A stretch of DNA of 35,938 bases from an uncultured Actinomycetes bacterium. Lineage in GTDB: Bacteria; Actinomycetota; Actinomycetes; Nanopelagicales; Nanopelagicaceae. A program made the translations under genes and the position numbers. Below, piece after piece: positions 15,833-23,873 of this stretch; within the stretch, counting starts at the first letter, position 1, and each line of letters starts with the position of its first letter. The stretch lies in NCBI GenBank assembly GCA_903852585.1, contig CAINRG010000022.1, forward strand, positions 1 through 35,938, in the 5' to 3' direction. The notes below the pieces were generated by a model. That model made no database searches. It worked only from the letters and a program-made list of their open reading frames with translations, and was not told the DNA's origin.

Positions 15833-17161
15833 TTAAATCCAGGATGGAATCCACATCCTGTGGAACCATGCCGAGTAAGTAATCACGCTTCCGAAAAAGA
15901 GCGGTGAGAAATACCAGAAATTAACTACGACAGCCCCGAGATATCCGCAGACCGCATAGAGCCGAAAGCGCGGAATTTCTCCAGATTCGTTTCTCTCGAG
16001 GAATTTTGAGAGGGCGAAAATTATTGCGAGAATGAGGAACGGCTCAAATGTGATCGCATAAAAAGTAAACATTGTGCGCTTTTGAATGAGAAACCACGGA
16101 AGATAGCCAGCAGCCATACTCAATAAAATGAGCCCGCTCTGCCACTCACGTCGTGCAAGCCAATAGCCACATGTCACTGCAAGAGCGATAACCCCGCTCC
16201 ACCAAATAAATGGAGTTCCGAGTGCCAAGATTTCTTGCGAGCATGAAGTCGCTCCGCAACCTTTTGGAGATGCGTAAAAGAAGGATGTGGGACGTCCCAT
16301 GATCAACCAACTCCATGGATTTGCAGAGTATGAGTGGCCTTCTGTCAGATGAGTATGAAAGTTCCACATCTCTGCGTGATAGTGCAAAAATGATTTGACG
16401 ATTGAATGTGACCAATTTCTATCCCAACCATTTTTTGTCACAAACCAACCGGTCCACGAGGCTAGGTATGTCGCAATAGGGATGAGGAAGAATTGAGTAA
16501 AACGTTTCCAGAGCGAATGAATCAAAACGGCGCGGATGGGTCGCTCATTTTCCATCGCTTTTTCTTCGCGATAATCTGAATAAAGCAGGAATCCAGCAAA
16601 AGCCACCATGTAGTAAATGCCACTCCATTTTGTTGCAAGTGCAAGTCCAATTGTTATCGCGGCCAACCAGGGTAGATTTCTCAAAATGAGGTAGAAAGAT
16701 AAGAGGATAAAGAACATCAAAAAGATGTCGAGAAGTGCTGTGCGCGAATGAACGAGATGTATTCCATCAAGAAGTGTCAGAAATGAAGCTGTGGATGCCA
16801 AGAAGTAGCTATCAAAGAACCGCTTTGCTACAAAGAAAATAAGTCCAACGGATAGGGCGCCGATAAAAGCGGCTGAAAATCTCCAACCAAATTCGTTGAA
16901 ACCAAACGCTTTGATTCCAATACCAATGATCCATTTTCCGATTGGAGGATGAACAATAAATTCAGCGCTCCCATTTGATTGAAGCTCCACTCCGTGCGTT
17001 ACAAGGGAGTGGGCATTTTTTGCGTAGTACACCTCGTCAAAGATGAAGCCCTTTGGTCTTGCTAACTGCCACAGATTCATCAGGAGAGCGATGAGCGTGA
17101 AAAGTGCTGAGGTGAGGCCATCCCTTGCTTGCTGGACGGTTCTGACGAGGGTCTCTGTCAT
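15833..17161 (-). CDS. Polyprenyl-phosphate-mannose protein mannosyltransferase (GT39/PMT)
   Basis: 442-residue polytopic membrane enzyme that transfers mannose from polyprenyl-phosphomannose to Ser/Thr of exported proteins. The first extracytoplasmic loop has GFIFDEVYYAKNAHSL, containing the Asp-Glu pair needed for catalysis, and HPPIGKWIIGIGI follows. Many hydrophobic helices continue to the end, and the C-terminal WFHRMWIPSW resembles the actinobacterial family (Rv1002c, about 500 residues). The ATG at 17161 has a TANNNT six bases upstream on its strand. Divergent from rsmI over 32 bases, as in mycobacteria. Cells with this gene probably have O-mannosylated surface lipoproteins. Confidence 0.9.
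   Translation of the reverse strand: MTETLVRTVQQARDGLTSALFTLIALLMNLWQLARPKGFIFDEVYYAKNAHSLVTHGVELQSNGSAEFIVHPPIGKWIIGIGIKAFGFNEFGWRFSAAFIGALSVGLIFFVAKRFFDSYFLASTASFLTLLDGIHLVHSRTALLDIFLMFFILLSFYLILRNLPWLAAITIGLALATKWSGIYYMVAFAGFLLYSDYREEKAMENERPIRAVLIHSLWKRFTQFFLIPIATYLASWTGWFVTKNGWDRNWSHSIVKSFLHYHAEMWNFHTHLTEGHSYSANPWSWLIMGRPTSFFYASPKGCGATSCSQEILALGTPFIWWSGVIALAVTCGYWLARREWQSGLILLSMAAGYLPWFLIQKRTMFTFYAITFEPFLILAIIFALSKFLERNESGEIPRFRLYAVCGYLGAVVVNFWYFSPLFFGSVITYSAWFHRMWIPSWI
15840..15860 (-). terminator. Candidate terminator at the end of the mannosyltransferase gene
   Basis: Inverted repeat CAGGATG/CATCCTG (7 bp, 7-base loop) within the last codons. On the minus strand an A/T-rich tail (GATTTAATTATTATTTAC) follows. 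On the plus strand no T-tract follows, so it would serve only the minus-strand gene. Weak to moderate evidence. Confidence 0.35.
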
Positions 17162-17167
17162 GTGTAC

Positions 17168-17173
17168 AGCCTA
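17168..17173 (-). promoter_or_regulatory. Leaderless -10 element of the protein mannosyltransferase gene
   Basis: On the minus strand TAGGCT, then GTACAC, then the ATG. No Shine-Dalgarno. Confidence 0.55.
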
Positions 17174-17193
17174 GAGCCTGAGAGAATGGGAGA

Positions 17194-18042
17194 GTGTTGA
17201 TATTGGCGGCTATCCCGCTGGGTAACCCCGGCGACGCTTCTGCTCGCTTAAAAAGTACGATTGAAACAGTTGAATTTGTTGCAGCCGAAGACTCGCGCCG
17301 CTTCTCGCGGCTGTGTCAAGATTTGGGGATTCGCCATAGCGCGAAAGTAATTTCATTCTTCGAAGGAAATGAAACAGAACGTTTAGCCGGCCTTATTGAA
17401 ATTCTTGAATCTGGAAAAGACCTTCTTGTTGTCACCGATGCTGGCATGCCTGGAATCAGCGATCCTGGATATCGTCTTGCACGCGAGGCAGTTCTTCGCG
17501 ATATTCCGATTCATGTTCTTCCCGGCCCAAGTGCTGTTACAACAGCACTTCTATTATCTGGGCTTCCAACTGACACATTTTGTTTTGATGGATTCCCTCC
17601 GCGAACTTCGGGGGCACGCCTGACGTGGTTTGAAGCTCGCGCTGAAGAAGAGCGGACAATAATTATTTTTGAGGCGCCTCATCGACTTGAAGAATCACTT
17701 CTTGATATGGAGAAGGCGATGGGGGGCGATCGAAGTATTGCCGTTTGTCGTGAAATGACGAAGACATATGAAGAAATTGCCCGGGGCTCAATCTCGGAAA
17801 TAATTACATGGGCCCGCTCAAAAGAAATTCTCGGTGAAATCACTATCGTTATTGAGGGATTTAACCGCGCTCTTCTCTCCTATACCGACGAGGATTTGGT
17901 TGCAAAAGTCTTAGCGAGAGAATCTGCGGGGCAGGCGCGTAAAGAGGCGATTGCCGCCGTTGCAAAAGAAATAGGTGTCGCAAAGCGCAGCGTCTTCGAT
18001 GCAATGGTCCACCAAAAGAGCTCAACCAAGGCATCCGAGTAA
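17194..18042 (+). CDS. rsmI: 16S rRNA 2'-O-methyltransferase (C1402)
   Basis: SAM-dependent tetrapyrrole-methylase-fold enzyme that 2'-O-methylates C1402 of 16S rRNA. 282 residues. Motifs: AAIPLGNPGDASARL, VAAEDSRRFSRL, VTDAGMPGISDPGYRL, VLPGPSAVTTALLLSGLPTD and FDGFPPR, with a C-terminal helical tail. The start is uncertain: GTG 17194, TTG 17197 and TTG 17203 are all possible. A weak -10-like GAGAAT lies six bases before the GTG, and GGGAGAG lies eight bases before the TTG at 17203. Divergent from the mannosyltransferase; metG follows with its own -10. Confidence 0.95.
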   Translation: MLILAAIPLGNPGDASARLKSTIETVEFVAAEDSRRFSRLCQDLGIRHSAKVISFFEGNETERLAGLIEILESGKDLLVVTDAGMPGISDPGYRLAREAVLRDIPIHVLPGPSAVTTALLLSGLPTDTFCFDGFPPRTSGARLTWFEARAEEERTIIIFEAPHRLEESLLDMEKAMGGDRSIAVCREMTKTYEEIARGSISEIITWARSKEILGEITIVIEGFNRALLSYTDEDLVAKVLARESAGQARKEAIAAVAKEIGVAKRSVFDAMVHQKSSTKASE

Positions 18043-18049
18043 ATACGGC

Positions 18050-18055
18050 TAATAT
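18050..18055 (+). promoter_or_regulatory. Leaderless -10 element of metG
   Basis: TAATAT, then TCTCCA, then the ATG at 18062. One of the best matches to TATAAT among the leaderless-type sites here. Confidence 0.6.
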
Positions 18056-18061
18056 TCTCCA

Positions 18062-19627
18062 ATGAGCACATCGCAGAAGTCGTTTTATCTAACGACGCCG
18101 ATTTACTACGTCAACGATTCTCCACATATCGGTACGGCGTACACAACGGTTGCTGGCGATGTTTTAACTCGTTGGCATCGACAAAAAGGCGAGTCGGTCT
18201 GGTTTTTGACAGGCACCGACGAACACGGCCAAAAGGTCCTTAGCGCAGCCGAAGCACATGGTGTTGCTCCACAGGACTGGTGTGATCGTCTCGTGGAAGA
18301 TTCGTGGAAACCAGTATGGAAGAGCCTGAATATTGCAAATGATGATTTCATTCGCACAACAGAACCTCGACACATGGAGCGCGTTCAACGCTTTCTTTCG
18401 CGATTGAAAGATCAAGGTCATATTTATTCCGGTAAATACGAAGGTCCCTATTGCATTGGTTGTGAAGAATTTAAACTCCCCGGTGATTTGCTTGAGGGGG
18501 ATCTATGCCCCATTCACTCTAAGCCTTGCGAGATTGTGAGCGAGGAGAACTGGTTCTTCAAGCTTTCAGCATTTGTCCCAGCACTTCTTGAGCATTATAA
18601 AAATAATCCACAAGCGTGCGAGCCGGCATCGGCAAGAAACGAAGTGATCTCTTTCCTTGAAGGAGATGTTCAAGATCTTTCTATTTCACGTTCGACATTT
18701 GACTGGGGAATTCCTGTCCCGTGGGATACGAAACAAGTTATCTATGTCTGGTTTGATGCACTTCTTAATTACGCAACCGCCGTCGGGCTCGATGATGAAG
18801 CTGGATCAGTTGGCGGAAAGAAATTTGCGCAAACATGGCCGGCAGATGTTCACCTGGTCGGTAAAGATATTCTCCGATTCCACGCAGTTATTTGGCCGGC
18901 GATGTTGATGGCTGGCGGTCTTCCTCTTGCAAAGAAAGTTTTTGCTCACGGTTGGCTTATGGTCGGTGGCGAAAAAATGTCTAAATCAAAGGCAAATAAG
19001 ATTGCTCCAGCAGAGATTACTGACCATTTTGGAGTCGATGCATTTCGCTATTACTTCCTTCGAGCCATCCCATTTGGCCAAGATGGATCTTTCTCTTGGG
19101 AGGATATGGCCGCTCGCTATACAAGCGAGCTTGCAAATGATTTTGGAAATCTTGCATCCCGACTTATCGCGATGATTGAAAAATATTGCGATGGCGCTAT
19201 CCCTGAAGTTGCACACGATTCAACCCTTGAATCCGCACTTTCTGAGACCGTTTCCAAAGCAGATGCTGCAATGTGTGCTCTTGATTTTCAAGGCGGAATT
19301 ACCTCGATCATGGAATTTTGTAAGAGAGTGAATGGCTATGTCACTGAAAAGGAGCCATGGGTTGTAGCAAAGGATGAGAGCCGAAAAGGCGAGCTTGATG
19401 CAATTTTGTACAACACAGCCGAATCCATTCGTGCGCTCGCAATATTGCTCCATCCGGTAATGCCTGAGACAACAGAAATATTGTGGGAAAGTCTTGGAGC
19501 TTCTAGCGGATGTGGATCCCTTGCAGAGCAAAAAATTTCCGATGTGGCTACATGGGGCCAGCTCAAGCAGGGTTCGAAAGTTACAAAAGGTGCAGTTCTT
19601 TTTCCACGCCTTGAAGAGAAGCTCTAA
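18062..19627 (+). CDS. metG: Methionyl-tRNA synthetase
   Basis: Charges elongator and initiator tRNA-Met. 521 residues, the short form without the C-terminal tRNA-binding domain. HIGH motif in YVNDSPHIGTAYTTV (PHIG 21-24), zinc-knuckle Cys residues in YCIGCEEF with DLCPIHSKPCE, and KMSKS in GEKMSKSKANKI (about 304-308); an anticodon-binding helical domain follows. It leads a tight series metG-tatD-rsmA-ispE. Leaderless-type start. No anomaly. Confidence 0.97.
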   Translation: MSTSQKSFYLTTPIYYVNDSPHIGTAYTTVAGDVLTRWHRQKGESVWFLTGTDEHGQKVLSAAEAHGVAPQDWCDRLVEDSWKPVWKSLNIANDDFIRTTEPRHMERVQRFLSRLKDQGHIYSGKYEGPYCIGCEEFKLPGDLLEGDLCPIHSKPCEIVSEENWFFKLSAFVPALLEHYKNNPQACEPASARNEVISFLEGDVQDLSISRSTFDWGIPVPWDTKQVIYVWFDALLNYATAVGLDDEAGSVGGKKFAQTWPADVHLVGKDILRFHAVIWPAMLMAGGLPLAKKVFAHGWLMVGGEKMSKSKANKIAPAEITDHFGVDAFRYYFLRAIPFGQDGSFSWEDMAARYTSELANDFGNLASRLIAMIEKYCDGAIPEVAHDSTLESALSETVSKADAAMCALDFQGGITSIMEFCKRVNGYVTEKEPWVVAKDESRKGELDAILYNTAESIRALAILLHPVMPETTEILWESLGASSGCGSLAEQKISDVATWGQLKQGSKVTKGAVLFPRLEEKL

Positions 19628-19633
19628 TCACAC

Positions 19634-20488
19634 ATGGGAGATCGCTTCACTCTCGATAAAGAACGAGAAGTCGCGCCACTTCCTGAACCGCTGACATCGG
19701 TCTGTATCGACAACCACGCCCACCTAGAACTCATCACTGAATCAGATCCGGATTCCCCACTCATTAAGGCAGTTCTTGATGAAGCTGCAAGCGTTGGGAT
19801 TGATCGAGTTATCCAAGTGGGTTATTCAGCAGTCCAATCCGCCTGGGGAGTTCGATGTGCGGAAGCATTTCCTGGAAGAGTTTTAGCAGCCGTTGCCCTT
19901 CATCCCAATGATGCGCCAGTCACCGCTGACTTAGAAGGTGATTTGAAAAAGATTGAAGAGCTCGCTCAGCACCCACGTGTGCGCGCAATTGGTGAGACTG
20001 GACTTGATTTTTTTAGAACGGCGCCAGAAGGTCAAGAAAAACAAATTTATTCATTCAAGCGTCATATTCAAATTGCTAAAGATGTTAATAAGGCGGTGAT
20101 GATTCATGATCGGGATGCTCACCAGGCTGTTTTAGATACATTGTCTGAAGTTGGCGCACCCGAGAAAGTAGTTTTTCACTGCTATTCCGGCGATGCCGCC
20201 ATGGCTCGCGAGTGTGTCGATAAGGGTTATTACCTTTCTTTTGCCGGAACAGTCACTTTCAAGAACGCTCCACATTTACGTGAAGCCCTCGCGCTGGCTC
20301 CGCTTTCACAAATATTGGTGGAGACGGATGCTCCATTTTTAACGCCTACTCCAAACCGCGGTCTTCTCAATTCTCCTGCCCAGATTCCACATACGCTCCG
20401 ATTGATGGCGCAGGTCCGAGACATCAATCTCGATGAGCTATGCCGAGCAATTGTTGAAAACACACTTCGCGTCTATGGCGAATTCTGA
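19634..20488 (+). CDS. tatD: TatD-family metal-dependent hydrolase (DNase)
   Basis: TIM-barrel amidohydrolase with reported 3'-5' exonuclease activity. 284 residues. Metal ligands: NHAHLEL near the N-terminus (the H.H motif), IGETGLDFF (Glu), MIHDRDAH, VVFHCYSGD (His) and ILVETDAPFLTP (Asp). About 24 residues precede the barrel, as in other actinobacterial TatD. The ATG is six bases after the metG stop, without a -10 or a clear Shine-Dalgarno, so it probably relies on readthrough transcription and coupling. It overlaps rsmA by TGATG. In mycobacteria rpfB sits between tatD and rsmA; it is absent here. Confidence 0.94.
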   Translation: MGDRFTLDKEREVAPLPEPLTSVCIDNHAHLELITESDPDSPLIKAVLDEAASVGIDRVIQVGYSAVQSAWGVRCAEAFPGRVLAAVALHPNDAPVTADLEGDLKKIEELAQHPRVRAIGETGLDFFRTAPEGQEKQIYSFKRHIQIAKDVNKAVMIHDRDAHQAVLDTLSEVGAPEKVVFHCYSGDAAMARECVDKGYYLSFAGTVTFKNAPHLREALALAPLSQILVETDAPFLTPTPNRGLLNSPAQIPHTLRLMAQVRDINLDELCRAIVENTLRVYGEF

Positions 20489-21315
20489 TGTCTGGATTAC
20501 TTGGCGCTTCTGAAATTCGCGAGATCGCTGCGCGAATTGGCGTGAATCCCACAAAGAAACTTGGTCAGAATTTTGTTGTCGATGCAAATACATGTCGCAG
20601 GATTGTTAAAAGTGCCGATGTCGAAAAAAATGATATTGCTTTAGAAATCGGACCTGGACTTGGATCTCTTACCCTTGCTTTGCTTGAAACCGCTTCCTCT
20701 GTGACCGTAATAGAAATCGATTCGCGCTTGGCGCAAGAACTTCCTGCAACGGCGGAGAAGCACGGATTTGATCCTTCGGCTCTCACCGTCATCAATGCTG
20801 ATGCCATGAATCTAGAGGCGCTCTCACCGGCTCCAACGGTTCTCGTTGCAAATCTTCCCTACAACGTCTCCGTCCCTGTGCTTCTTCGTGCCTTTGAAAA
20901 ACTTCCATCCCTACAAAAAGGCGTTGTCATGGTGCAAAGTGAAGTTGCCGACCGCCTCGTTGCAAAACCGGGGAGCAAGAGTTATGGATCTCCATCCGTT
21001 AAAGCAACATGGTGGGGAACGCTGACATCGGCCGGAAATGTAGGGCGCAGTATTTTTTGGCCAATTCCAAATGTTGATTCATCCCTTGTTCGCTTTGATA
21101 GAAATCCAGTACCTGGTGATGAGCAATTACGTCTTAAAGTCTTTGCCCTCATTGATGGAGCATTTGCTCAACGCCGAAAAATGTTGAGAAGCGCGCTTTC
21201 CGGGATTTTGGGGAGTGAGGCAAGTGCCATTATTGAACGGGCAGGAATCGACCCAACTATGCGTGGTGAAGCCCTCATTTTGACCGATTACATAAATATC
21301 GCAAAGGCCTACTAA
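20488..21315 (+). CDS. rsmA: 16S rRNA dimethyladenosine transferase (A1518/A1519)
   Basis: SAM-dependent N6-dimethylation of two adjacent adenines near the 3' end of 16S rRNA (KsgA). 275 residues. Motifs: GVNPTKKLGQNFVVDANT, SAM loop ALEIGPGLGSLTLALLE, the acidic VTVIEIDSRLA and the catalytic NLPYNVSVPVLLR; C-terminal AQRRKMLRSALSGILG. Translationally coupled to tatD through TGATG. Eighteen bases separate it from ispE, which has its own -10. Confidence 0.97.
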   Translation: MSGLLGASEIREIAARIGVNPTKKLGQNFVVDANTCRRIVKSADVEKNDIALEIGPGLGSLTLALLETASSVTVIEIDSRLAQELPATAEKHGFDPSALTVINADAMNLEALSPAPTVLVANLPYNVSVPVLLRAFEKLPSLQKGVVMVQSEVADRLVAKPGSKSYGSPSVKATWWGTLTSAGNVGRSIFWPIPNVDSSLVRFDRNPVPGDEQLRLKVFALIDGAFAQRRKMLRSALSGILGSEASAIIERAGIDPTMRGEALILTDYINIAKAY

Positions 21316-21321
21316 AACCAA

Positions 21322-21327
21322 TACGCT
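21322..21327 (+). promoter_or_regulatory. Leaderless -10 element of ispE
   Basis: TACGCT, then ACCGAT, then the GTG at 21334. It supports the GTG start. Confidence 0.55.
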
Positions 21328-21333
21328 ACCGAT

Positions 21334-22254
21334 GTGATTACAAGAGGCGTTGTTGTTCGTGTTCCCGCAAAGGTGAACCTACAACTTTCTGTCGGCCCTC
21401 TTGGTGAGGATGGCTTCCACGAGGTTGTAAGCGTCTTTCAAGCAATCTCAATTTTTGATGATGTCACAGTGCGCCATGCAAAAGATGGAAGCGGAATTAC
21501 CTTGACCGTTTCAGGTCCCACATCGCACGGAACCCCAACCGACTCTTCAAATCTTGCATACAAGGCTGCCGATCTTATGATCCATCGTTATGGGACAAGT
21601 GGTGATCTCGATATTCATTTGAAGAAGGAGATTCCCGTAGCAGGCGGAATGGCTGGTGGAAGTGGCGATGCTGCCGGTGTCATTGTCGGCATCGATGCAC
21701 TTTTCGGTCTCAATCTTTCTCGCGATGATATGGAGTCAATTGCATCAGAACTTGGAAGTGATGTTCCATTTTCTATTGCAGGTGGAATCGCTGTTGGTCG
21801 AGGTCGCGGGGATCAACTAACGCCTGCTCTTTCTCGCGGAAAATATCATTGGGTTGTTGCAATGTCGGGAAATGGATTATCTACGCCGGCTGTATATCAG
21901 GAATGTGATCGACTCCGTGAAGGACTTGATATTGCACGACCTCAAACAAGTGACGCACTTCTACAAGCGCTGCGCGCAGCCGATGCAAGAGGAGTAGGCG
22001 AAGCACTTACAAATGATTTGCAAGCGGCCGCTTGTTCATTACGCCCCACACTTCGTCTCGTTCTTGATGTCGGCGAGGAATATGGAGCGCTTGGTGGATT
22101 AGTTTCTGGTTCTGGTCCAACCGTTGTCTTTCTCGTAGAAGATGAGGAACGGGCTCTTGATTTGACTGTTGCTTTGAGCGCCAGTGGCGTTGTTGCTGGT
22201 GTCATGAGAGCTTCTGGCCCAGTTCATGGCGCGCGGGTCGTCGAGACTCTCTAA
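21334..22254 (+). CDS. ispE: 4-diphosphocytidyl-2-C-methyl-D-erythritol kinase
   Basis: GHMP kinase of the MEP isoprenoid pathway; phosphorylates CDP-ME in the cytoplasm. 306 residues. N-terminal VRVPAKVNLQLSVGPLGEDG, the ATP-binding glycine loop PVAGGMAGGSGDAAG, SELGSDVPFSIAGG and C-terminal GGLVSGSGPTVVFL. The GTG start is supported by the -10 six bases upstream. Genomic position after rsmA is standard in actinobacteria. Isoprenoid output feeds polyprenyl-phosphate, which the mannosyltransferase and wall synthesis require. Confidence 0.97.
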   Translation: MITRGVVVRVPAKVNLQLSVGPLGEDGFHEVVSVFQAISIFDDVTVRHAKDGSGITLTVSGPTSHGTPTDSSNLAYKAADLMIHRYGTSGDLDIHLKKEIPVAGGMAGGSGDAAGVIVGIDALFGLNLSRDDMESIASELGSDVPFSIAGGIAVGRGRGDQLTPALSRGKYHWVVAMSGNGLSTPAVYQECDRLREGLDIARPQTSDALLQALRAADARGVGEALTNDLQAAACSLRPTLRLVLDVGEEYGALGGLVSGSGPTVVFLVEDEERALDLTVALSASGVVAGVMRASGPVHGARVVETL

Positions 22255-22296
22255 CCCGATTTTGCCCTCGAGGCCCACATAAGGGACAATTCAGGT

Positions 22297-22371
22297 TCCG
22301 CCATTGTGTAGTGGCTAGCACATGGGCCTTTGAAGCCCAGGGTCCAGGATCGATACCTGGTGGCGGAGCCA
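22297..22371 (+). tRNA. tRNA-Gln (anticodon UUG), CCA encoded
   Basis: Acceptor stem TCCGCCA (22297-22303) pairs fully with TGGCGGA (22361-22367). Discriminator G and genomic CCA follow (22369-22371). D-stem GTGT/GCAC; anticodon stem TGGGC/GCCCA with loop CTTTGAA, giving anticodon TTG, reading CAA. T-stem CCAGG/CCTGG with loop ATCGATA. The T-loop begins with A where T54 is usual. No intron. It lies between ispE and glmU and may be part of the glmU leader transcript. Confidence 0.96.
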
Positions 22372-22375
22372 CCGA

Positions 22376-22381
22376 TAGACT
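22376..22381 (+). promoter_or_regulatory. Possible -10 of glmU after the tRNA
   Basis: TAGACT fits TANNNT about 35 bases before the TTG start and would give a leader of about 29 bases containing the Shine-Dalgarno. The -35 would lie in the tRNA T-arm and is poor. Co-transcription with the tRNA is the alternative. Confidence 0.25.
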
Positions 22382-22416
22382 CCCGATTGACCACCTACCA
22401 GGGCAAGGAGGGCACG

Positions 22417-23853
22417 TTGAGTAAGGCAGTTGACCTTGCAATAGTGCTCGCTGCTGGCGAGGGAACGCGAATGAAATCCTCACTCGCAAAAGTTCTTCAT
22501 CCCATCGCAGGTAAGACTGTCATTCATCACGTAATCGACGCTGTGACTCCTGTTGCACAGGAGCTCTCTGTCGTTGTGGGAGCACACCGCGAAGAGGTGG
22601 AATCACATATTTCGGCGATTGCGCCTGCGGCGAAAAAAACTTTTCAATCTGAACGAAATGGAACCGGCCACGCTGTTCAGCTTGCGCTCGCTGATACAAA
22701 AGCAACGGGTTTTGTTCTCATTGTTGCCGGAGATACACCTCTTCTTCGCACATCCACTTTGCAGGAGTTTGTCGAGGCTCACACCGAACTTGAAAGCGTT
22801 GCATCGGTTTTAACAGCCGTCCTCCCTGACCCTTTTGGATATGGCCGCATTGTTCGTGATGACCTCGGGGCAATCGTTTCGATTGTTGAAGAGCGCGATG
22901 CAGATGAAGATCAAAAGCTCATTGATGAAATAAATACCGGTGTCTATCTCTTTGATATCGCAGCGCTGCGAGAAGCATCCAAGAAATTAACTGCAGATAA
23001 TTCTCAAGGCGAGCTTTATCTCACGGATGTAATTTCTCTTATTAAAAGTTCTGGTCAGGTTGCTGTGGCAATTCAATCCAATGATTTCACTGAGACTTTA
23101 GGTATCAACGACCGCTCCCAACTTGCAGAATGTGCCGCCATCATGCGCGACCGCATCAACGATGAACATATGCGAAACGGCGTCTCCATTATCGATCCGA
23201 TGACAACCTGGATTGACTCATCAGTTGTGATCGAAAACGATGTGACAATTTATCCAGGATCGGCCCTTTATGGTCACACAAAGATTGAAAGTGGCGCTCA
23301 GATTGGACCTCGTACAACTTTGGTGGATGTCACTATTGCAAAGGGTGCCAGCATTATCGAATCACGAGTGGCGGAATCTGAAATTGGTGCTGAAGCAACT
23401 GTTGGCCCATTTAGTTTTATTCGTCCTGGTACACGTTTAGCAGCCCGCACAAAGGTAGGTGCTTTTGTCGAAATGAAGAGCGCAACCTTGGGGGAGGGAT
23501 CAAAGGTCCCACATCTTTCCTATGTGGGAGATGCCACTATTGGCGAGGGCACAAATATCGGTGCCGCAACTATTTTTGTGAACTACGACGGAATTGAAAA
23601 ACACCAGACAGTCGTGGGAAGTCATGTTCGCGTGGGCAGTGACACTATGCTCGTCGCACCAGTAACTATCGGAGATGGCGCCTATACGGCGGCAGGTTCA
23701 GTTATTACTGAGAACGTTCCTGCGGGGGCAATGGGAGTTGCTCGCGGTAAACAGCGCAATGTTTTAGGTTGGGTCCTTCGTCGCAGAGCTGGAAGCAAAT
23801 CTGCCGAAGCTGCTAAAGATGCAGGAGCCACCGAATTAGGGTCACCGGAATAA
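22417..23853 (+). CDS. glmU: Bifunctional N-acetylglucosamine-1-phosphate uridyltransferase / glucosamine-1-phosphate acetyltransferase
   Basis: Makes UDP-GlcNAc for peptidoglycan. 478 residues. N-terminal pyrophosphorylase: LAAGEGTRMKSSLAKVLHPI (about 10-29), SERNGTGHAVQLAL and VAGDTPLLR. C-terminal left-handed beta-helix of hexapeptide repeats (about 250-440) with RPGTRL, VGAFVEMKSA and IGAATIFVNYDG. The frame is open back to 22330, but that would start inside tRNA-Gln. The TTG at 22417 has a strong AAGGAGG five to six bases upstream and begins exactly at the domain, so it is chosen. A disordered, Ala/Glu-rich tail ends the protein. It is followed by prs, also the mycobacterial order. Confidence 0.97.
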   Translation: MSKAVDLAIVLAAGEGTRMKSSLAKVLHPIAGKTVIHHVIDAVTPVAQELSVVVGAHREEVESHISAIAPAAKKTFQSERNGTGHAVQLALADTKATGFVLIVAGDTPLLRTSTLQEFVEAHTELESVASVLTAVLPDPFGYGRIVRDDLGAIVSIVEERDADEDQKLIDEINTGVYLFDIAALREASKKLTADNSQGELYLTDVISLIKSSGQVAVAIQSNDFTETLGINDRSQLAECAAIMRDRINDEHMRNGVSIIDPMTTWIDSSVVIENDVTIYPGSALYGHTKIESGAQIGPRTTLVDVTIAKGASIIESRVAESEIGAEATVGPFSFIRPGTRLAARTKVGAFVEMKSATLGEGSKVPHLSYVGDATIGEGTNIGAATIFVNYDGIEKHQTVVGSHVRVGSDTMLVAPVTIGDGAYTAAGSVITENVPAGAMGVARGKQRNVLGWVLRRRAGSKSAEAAKDAGATELGSPE

Positions 23854-23873
23854 CAGGAACAAGGGGAGCATCT

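Noticed and set aside
22267-22274. CCTCGAGG palindrome before the tRNA as an attachment site
   Set aside because: No integrase, no repeat of the tRNA 3' end and no island nearby.
22330-22416. Upstream extension of the glmU frame
   Set aside because: It would begin inside tRNA-Gln; the TTG at 22417 has a strong Shine-Dalgarno and starts at the domain.
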